Below are positions 60,609 through 64,000 of a stretch of 64,000 nt of DNA, in pieces (position 1 is the first letter of the stretch; the number at the start of each line of letters is the position of its first letter). The translations under genes were made by a program, and so were the position numbers. The DNA is from Hydromicrobium sp964415365 (GTDB taxonomy: Bacteria > Actinomycetota > Humimicrobiia > Humimicrobiales > Humimicrobiaceae), in assembly GCA_964415365.1 (NCBI GenBank), contig CAYPYW010000004.1, positions 1 through 64,000 of the forward strand, given 5' to 3'. The notes under the pieces are model-generated. The model worked only from the letters and a program-made list of their open reading frames with translations, was not told the DNA's origin and did no database searches.

Positions 60609-61775
60609 TTGAGATTTTTAACTGCCGGCGAATCTCATGGTAAAAGCCTTGTTGGAATCATAGAGGACTATCCTTCTGGAGTTTTAATAGACGTGGATTT
60701 TTTAAACCGTGAACTTTCCAGGAGGCAGAGAGGTTTTGGCAGGGGGAAAAGAATGTCCATAGAGAAAGATAGCGTTGAGATAATTTCCGGTATTAGAAAG
60801 GGTAAAAGCATAGGTTCGCCAATTTCTTTTATTATTAAAAATAAAGACTGGAATAATTGGAAAGAGATAATGGACATTAGTATTGCAACTCACAGTGATA
60901 TGAATCCGGAAAAGAAATTATTGAACCCAAGACCGGGTCACGCGGATCTGCCAGGTTTTCTAAAATATAGACTGGATAATATCAGAGATGTAATAGAGAG
61001 AAGTAGTGCCAGGGAAACCGCAGTAAGAACCTGTATAGGTGGATTAGCTAAAATTGTATTAAAAACACTGGGAATAAATATATTTAGTTATGTAAGTCAG
61101 ATTGGGAAAGTAATTTTTAGTAAAAGTATAGAAATAAACGATAATACGCTAAAGGAAATTGAAAAGTCCGAAGTGAGATGTCCGGATAAAACTATAAGCT
61201 CTCAAATGAAGGAAGAAATAACCAGGGTCAAAAAACTTGGGGATAGTGTAGGAGGCAAGTTTAGAGTCATTGCAACTGGAGTACCTCCTGGCCTGGGCTC
61301 ATATAGCCAGTGGGATAGGAGAATTGATGGCAGGATAGCAAAATCGTTTATGAGTATTCCTGCTATAAAGGCCGTTGAAATCGGTGATGGCTTTAGTGCG
61401 TCTGATAAAACCGGTACCAACTTTCATGACGAGATCTACTATAAGAATAGTATTGGATTTTATAGAAAGACCAACAGGGCAGGGGGAATAGAAGGTGGGG
61501 TTACTAATGGAGAACCTATTGTAGTTGGGGCCTGGATGAAACCTATACCCACTACTGTCAAAGGTCTACATACTATAAATATTGAGACCAAAAAAAGTGA
61601 AACAAGCCTGAAAGAAAGGTCGGATGTGTGTGCAGTGCCCAGTGCGTCCATAATTGGCGAGGCAATGTTGTCTATAGAAGTTTTAAATTCTATTCAGGAA
61701 AAATTTGGAAGAGATAATATAGATGAAATTTTGGAAAATTATAATGGTTACAGAAAGTATCTTGAAAAAGTCTAG
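60609..61775 (+). CDS. aroC: Chorismate synthase
   Basis: AroC makes chorismate from EPSP with reduced FMN. The 388-residue protein has the opening RFLTAGESHGKSLVGI, RRQRGFGRGKRMSIE, the signature RPGHADLPGFLKY, SSARETAVR, and GGIEGGVTNGEPI. The start is a TTG at 60609 after AAGGA, supported by the exact fit of the next residues to the family. It begins the aroC-aroK-aroB-aroQ run on the same strand as the pilus genes. Confidence 0.96.
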   Translation: MRFLTAGESHGKSLVGIIEDYPSGVLIDVDFLNRELSRRQRGFGRGKRMSIEKDSVEIISGIRKGKSIGSPISFIIKNKDWNNWKEIMDISIATHSDMNPEKKLLNPRPGHADLPGFLKYRLDNIRDVIERSSARETAVRTCIGGLAKIVLKTLGINIFSYVSQIGKVIFSKSIEINDNTLKEIEKSEVRCPDKTISSQMKEEITRVKKLGDSVGGKFRVIATGVPPGLGSYSQWDRRIDGRIAKSFMSIPAIKAVEIGDGFSASDKTGTNFHDEIYYKNSIGFYRKTNRAGGIEGGVTNGEPIVVGAWMKPIPTTVKGLHTINIETKKSETSLKERSDVCAVPSASIIGEAMLSIEVLNSIQEKFGRDNIDEILENYNGYRKYLEKV

Positions 61776-61781
61776 CATTAT

Positions 61782-62300
61782 ATGGATTTTAAAAACATAT
61801 CTCTTATAGGTTTTATGGGCTCTGGCAAGAGTACAATAGGGAAAATTCTGGCAAAAAAACTGGGGCTACTGTTTATTGACTTGGATAGAGTAATTGAATT
61901 AGATCAGGAAAAAGAAGTCAGTGATATTTTTAAAATACATGGCGAGGAACATTTTAGAGAATTAGAAACTAAGGTTATTAAAAAGATATATAAAAATAAA
62001 AATTGTGTTTTTGCCTGTGGGGGCGGTGTAGTAAAAAGAAAAGAAAATATGTGTATAATCAGGAGGAATAGCGTAGTCGTATATTTGAAAATATCTGGCC
62101 AGAACGCATTCGAGCGTCTTAAAGATGTCAGAGATAGACCGCTTGTTGATGTGAAGAATAAAAAAGAAACTATAGAAAAAATGATCAAAGAAAGAGATAT
62201 TTTGTACAAGAAATATGCTCACATAACTATAGATAATGATAATAATGATCCTGAGCAAATTTCAGATCAGATATTGGCCAGGCTTAAATTACAAAAATAG
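61782..62300 (+). CDS. aroK: Shikimate kinase
   Basis: AroK phosphorylates shikimate with ATP. The 172-residue protein has Walker A IGFMGSGKSTIGK, the shikimate-binding LDRVIELD and FRELE, the GGGVV loop (FACGGGVVKRKEN) and the adenine-side RDRPLVD lid. It begins six bases after aroC and touches aroB end to end with no gap. Confidence 0.95.
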   Translation: MDFKNISLIGFMGSGKSTIGKILAKKLGLLFIDLDRVIELDQEKEVSDIFKIHGEEHFRELETKVIKKIYKNKNCVFACGGGVVKRKENMCIIRRNSVVVYLKISGQNAFERLKDVRDRPLVDVKNKKETIEKMIKERDILYKKYAHITIDNDNNDPEQISDQILARLKLQK

Positions 62301-63416
62301 ATGAGAGTTATTACCGCTAAAACCAAACTTAGACATTATCCCATATATGTAAGCCCAGAGTTTACCGAATATTTTCCGTCACTGATTAGGAAGAATTTTA
62401 AGAATTCTGAAAAAATGATACTGGTGACGAACAATAAAGTATTTGGCATATATGAGAGCAAAATAAAAAATACCCTGGAAAAATGTCACTTGCCCTATGA
62501 AATAATAATTATTCAGGATGGTGAAGAATATAAAAGCTTGAAAAGCGCTGATCACATATTTAGTAAATTGGTTGATTTCAATGTGCATAGAAATGATATT
62601 ATGATTGCATTTGGCGGCGGCGTGATAGGTGATCTGGCAGGATTTACAGCTTCGATTTTTCACAGAGGGATGAAGCTTATACACTGTCCAACGACTATTG
62701 TTGGCCAGGTTGACAGCAGCATGGGTGGGAAGGTTGCTATCAATTATAACGAAATAAAAAATGTGATCGGAAGTTTCTATCAACCTTATATGATAGTTAT
62801 TGATCCAACCTTTAATTATACCCTGGAAGAAAAGCAAATCATTAACGGCCTAAGTGAGATTGTGAAATATGGACTGGTTTTTAACAAAAAAATATTAGAT
62901 AAAATGTCGGAAAACGTGGAAGAAAAAAAAGACGATAGATTGTTCAGATTAATTAAAACAGAAGTTTTTAAAGACATCATTTACAGTTGTTGTTGTATAA
63001 AAGAAAGAGTAGTTGAGAAAGATGAATTTGACGAGGGCTATAGAAACGTACTTAATTTTGGACATACCATAGGGCATTGTATAGAGAATGCGTTTAAATT
63101 AAGAGAAATTAACCACGGAGAAGCTATCAGCATTGGCATGGTAATTGCAATTGACATTTCAATTTCAATGGGCCTGGTAAAAAAGGAAGTAAAAGATGAG
63201 GTTCTGGAGCTGTATAAAAAGTTGAAATTGCCTTACAGAATGCCAAAAACAGATGTAGAGAAAGTTATTGGTGCATTGAAGTATGATAAAAAGTTTAAGA
63301 CAGCACAAAATAAGTTTGTACTGCTTAAGGGAATAAACAAGCCCATTTTCTTCTATAATATAGAGGAAAGTGTAATCGTTGATAGTATTAAAAAAAGTAT
63401 GTATAATTATATATAG
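62301..63416 (+). CDS. aroB: 3-dehydroquinate synthase
   Basis: AroB cyclises DAHP to 3-dehydroquinate using NAD and a metal. The 371-residue protein has IIQDGEEYKSL, FGGGVIGDLAGFTAS, PTTIVGQVDSSMGGKVAIN, the metal ligand segment GLSEIVKYGLV, and the second and third ligands in NFGHTIGHCIE and NHGEAISIGM. It begins directly after the aroK stop and is followed by a 75-base AT-rich gap. Confidence 0.96.
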   Translation: MRVITAKTKLRHYPIYVSPEFTEYFPSLIRKNFKNSEKMILVTNNKVFGIYESKIKNTLEKCHLPYEIIIIQDGEEYKSLKSADHIFSKLVDFNVHRNDIMIAFGGGVIGDLAGFTASIFHRGMKLIHCPTTIVGQVDSSMGGKVAINYNEIKNVIGSFYQPYMIVIDPTFNYTLEEKQIINGLSEIVKYGLVFNKKILDKMSENVEEKKDDRLFRLIKTEVFKDIIYSCCCIKERVVEKDEFDEGYRNVLNFGHTIGHCIENAFKLREINHGEAISIGMVIAIDISISMGLVKKEVKDEVLELYKKLKLPYRMPKTDVEKVIGALKYDKKFKTAQNKFVLLKGINKPIFFYNIEESVIVDSIKKSMYNYI

Positions 63417-63491
63417 ATATATATAAAAAAATATTAAATATATTATTAATTATATAACGATTTTATATAAGCATTCATAAGGTTAATTAAA

Positions 63492-63926
63492 ATGAAGAAG
63501 ATAATTATAATTAATGGTCCTAATTTAAATCTATTAGGACAAAGAGAAGAAAAAATTTACGGTAATAGAAGTTTTGAGGATTTAAAGAAAGAACTGGATG
63601 AGTTATCAAAGGGTAAAGCAGAACTTATATACTTCCAATCCAACCATGAAGGTGAAATTATTGATAAAATTCAACAGTGTATCGGAAGCATTGATTTTAT
63701 GATAATTAATCCCGGGGCATTTACTCACTACAGTTATGGAATACATGATGCTATAGTAGCCAGCAAAATTCCAACTATTGAAGTGCATATCTCAAATATT
63801 TACAGCAGAGAATACTGGAGATCAAAGTCGGTAGTTTCACCGGCGGTTAAGGGAGTAATAAGTGGTCTCGGAATAGAAGTGTATAAAATAGCTATTCTAT
63901 ATATCCTTGATTACTATATAGATTAA
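63492..63926 (+). CDS. aroQ: Type II 3-dehydroquinate dehydratase
   Basis: AroQ removes water from 3-dehydroquinate. The 144-residue protein has the type II signature NGPNLNLLGQREEKIYG with the catalytic Tyr, the QSNHEGEIIDKIQ segment, NPGAFTHYSYGIHDAI, and EVHISNIYSREYWR with the catalytic His. The five shikimate genes present cover dehydroquinate synthase, dehydratase, dehydrogenase, kinase and chorismate synthase. EPSP synthase and DAHP synthase lie elsewhere. Confidence 0.95.
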   Translation: MKKIIIINGPNLNLLGQREEKIYGNRSFEDLKKELDELSKGKAELIYFQSNHEGEIIDKIQQCIGSIDFMIINPGAFTHYSYGIHDAIVASKIPTIEVHISNIYSREYWRSKSVVSPAVKGVISGLGIEVYKIAILYILDYYID

Positions 63927-63937
63927 GGATTTTATGG

Positions 63938-64000
63938 ATGGAAAAGAGATATTTTTACTTTTTAAAGAATAAAAATATAAAAAGATTTAATGTCAAAAGT
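63938..64000 (+). CDS. 5' end of a further gene, probably an Xaa-Pro peptidase (partial)
   Basis: An open frame starts at an ATG at 63938, eight bases after AAGGA, and runs to the window edge (21 codons, starting MEKRYFYFLKNK). The visible part is too short to identify. In many Gram-positive-type genomes an Xaa-Pro aminopeptidase gene follows aroQ and precedes efp, so that identity is inferred from order alone. Confidence 0.5.
   Translation, partial: MEKRYFYFLKNKNIKRFNVKS

Noticed and set aside
1..64000. CRISPR arrays, insertion sequences, prophage genes, tRNA or rRNA genes
   Set aside because: No regularly spaced repeats, transposase or integrase motifs, tRNA T-loop patterns or rRNA sequences were seen in any gap between genes.

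Overview
The window is AT-rich bacterial chromosome, densely coded, with frequent TTG starts and many short overlaps between genes. Nothing in it looks phage- or transposon-derived. Much of the gene order is the one familiar from Bacillota and Actinomycetota: ruvCAB-queA, tgt-yajC-secDF-recJ-relA, hisS-aspS, alaS-ruvX-mltG-O-methyltransferase-U32 peptidase, and aroE-pilT-pilC ... pilMNO-aroCKBQ. The pilus locus has no PilQ secretin, which suits a single-membrane cell. The H2-linked HdrA/[NiFe] hydrogenase points to a strict anaerobe. My best guess is an uncultured, anaerobic, deep-branching Actinomycetota-like lineage (OPB41/Humimicrobiia type). This is inferred from layout and metabolism, not shown by a marker gene.

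Layout. (1) 1-8179, + strand: a hydrogenase operon with a PHP-domain protein, a histidine-kinase-type ATPase, a very large NuoG/HdrA fusion, MvhD, a 67-residue unknown, the small and large subunits of a group 3c-type [NiFe] hydrogenase, and a maturation protease. (2) 8193-12991, - strand: the convergent maturation operon hypF-hypC-hypD-hypE. (3) 13149-18359: a PAS-PAS-GGDEF-HD-GYP protein, then a leftward pair of an EF-G-like GTPase and a membrane-anchored CBM9-like protein. (4) 18616-24635: lemA, an HtpX-like protease, pdxST, yebC and ruvCAB, running on into queA. (5) 25645-33117: an accessory block set between queA and tgt. It holds a PAS/HD-GYP protein, a radical SAM protein and a methyltransferase::ATP-grasp fusion, the last two bracketed by two UPF0316 membrane proteins, plus a DUF1003 protein. 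(6) 33159-45073: tgt, yajC, secDF, recJ, relA, a metallo-beta-lactamase-fold hydrolase, hisS and aspS. (7) 45074-45364: a structured RNA, probably 6S RNA. (8) 45365-51725: alaS, ruvX, mltG, an O-methyltransferase, a U32 peptidase and acylphosphatase. (9) 51756-64000: the shikimate genes aroE, aroC, aroK, aroB and aroQ enclosing a type IV pilus locus (pilT, pilC, a SigB/F-type sigma factor, pilin, pilD, pilM, pilN, pilO, a PilP-like lipoprotein), then the first codons of a further gene.

How the parts fit. The first 13 kb encodes and matures a soluble H2-oxidising complex. HdrB and HdrC are absent here, so HdrA, which carries two HdrA-like modules and a NuoG-like head, probably passes electrons to ferredoxin and to another acceptor. 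The pilus genes encode assembly and retraction parts without PilB or a secretin. A sigma gene lies directly upstream of the pilin promoter. The least explained parts are the accessory block at 27.8-32.1 kb, the structured RNA before alaS, and the unusual HdrA.
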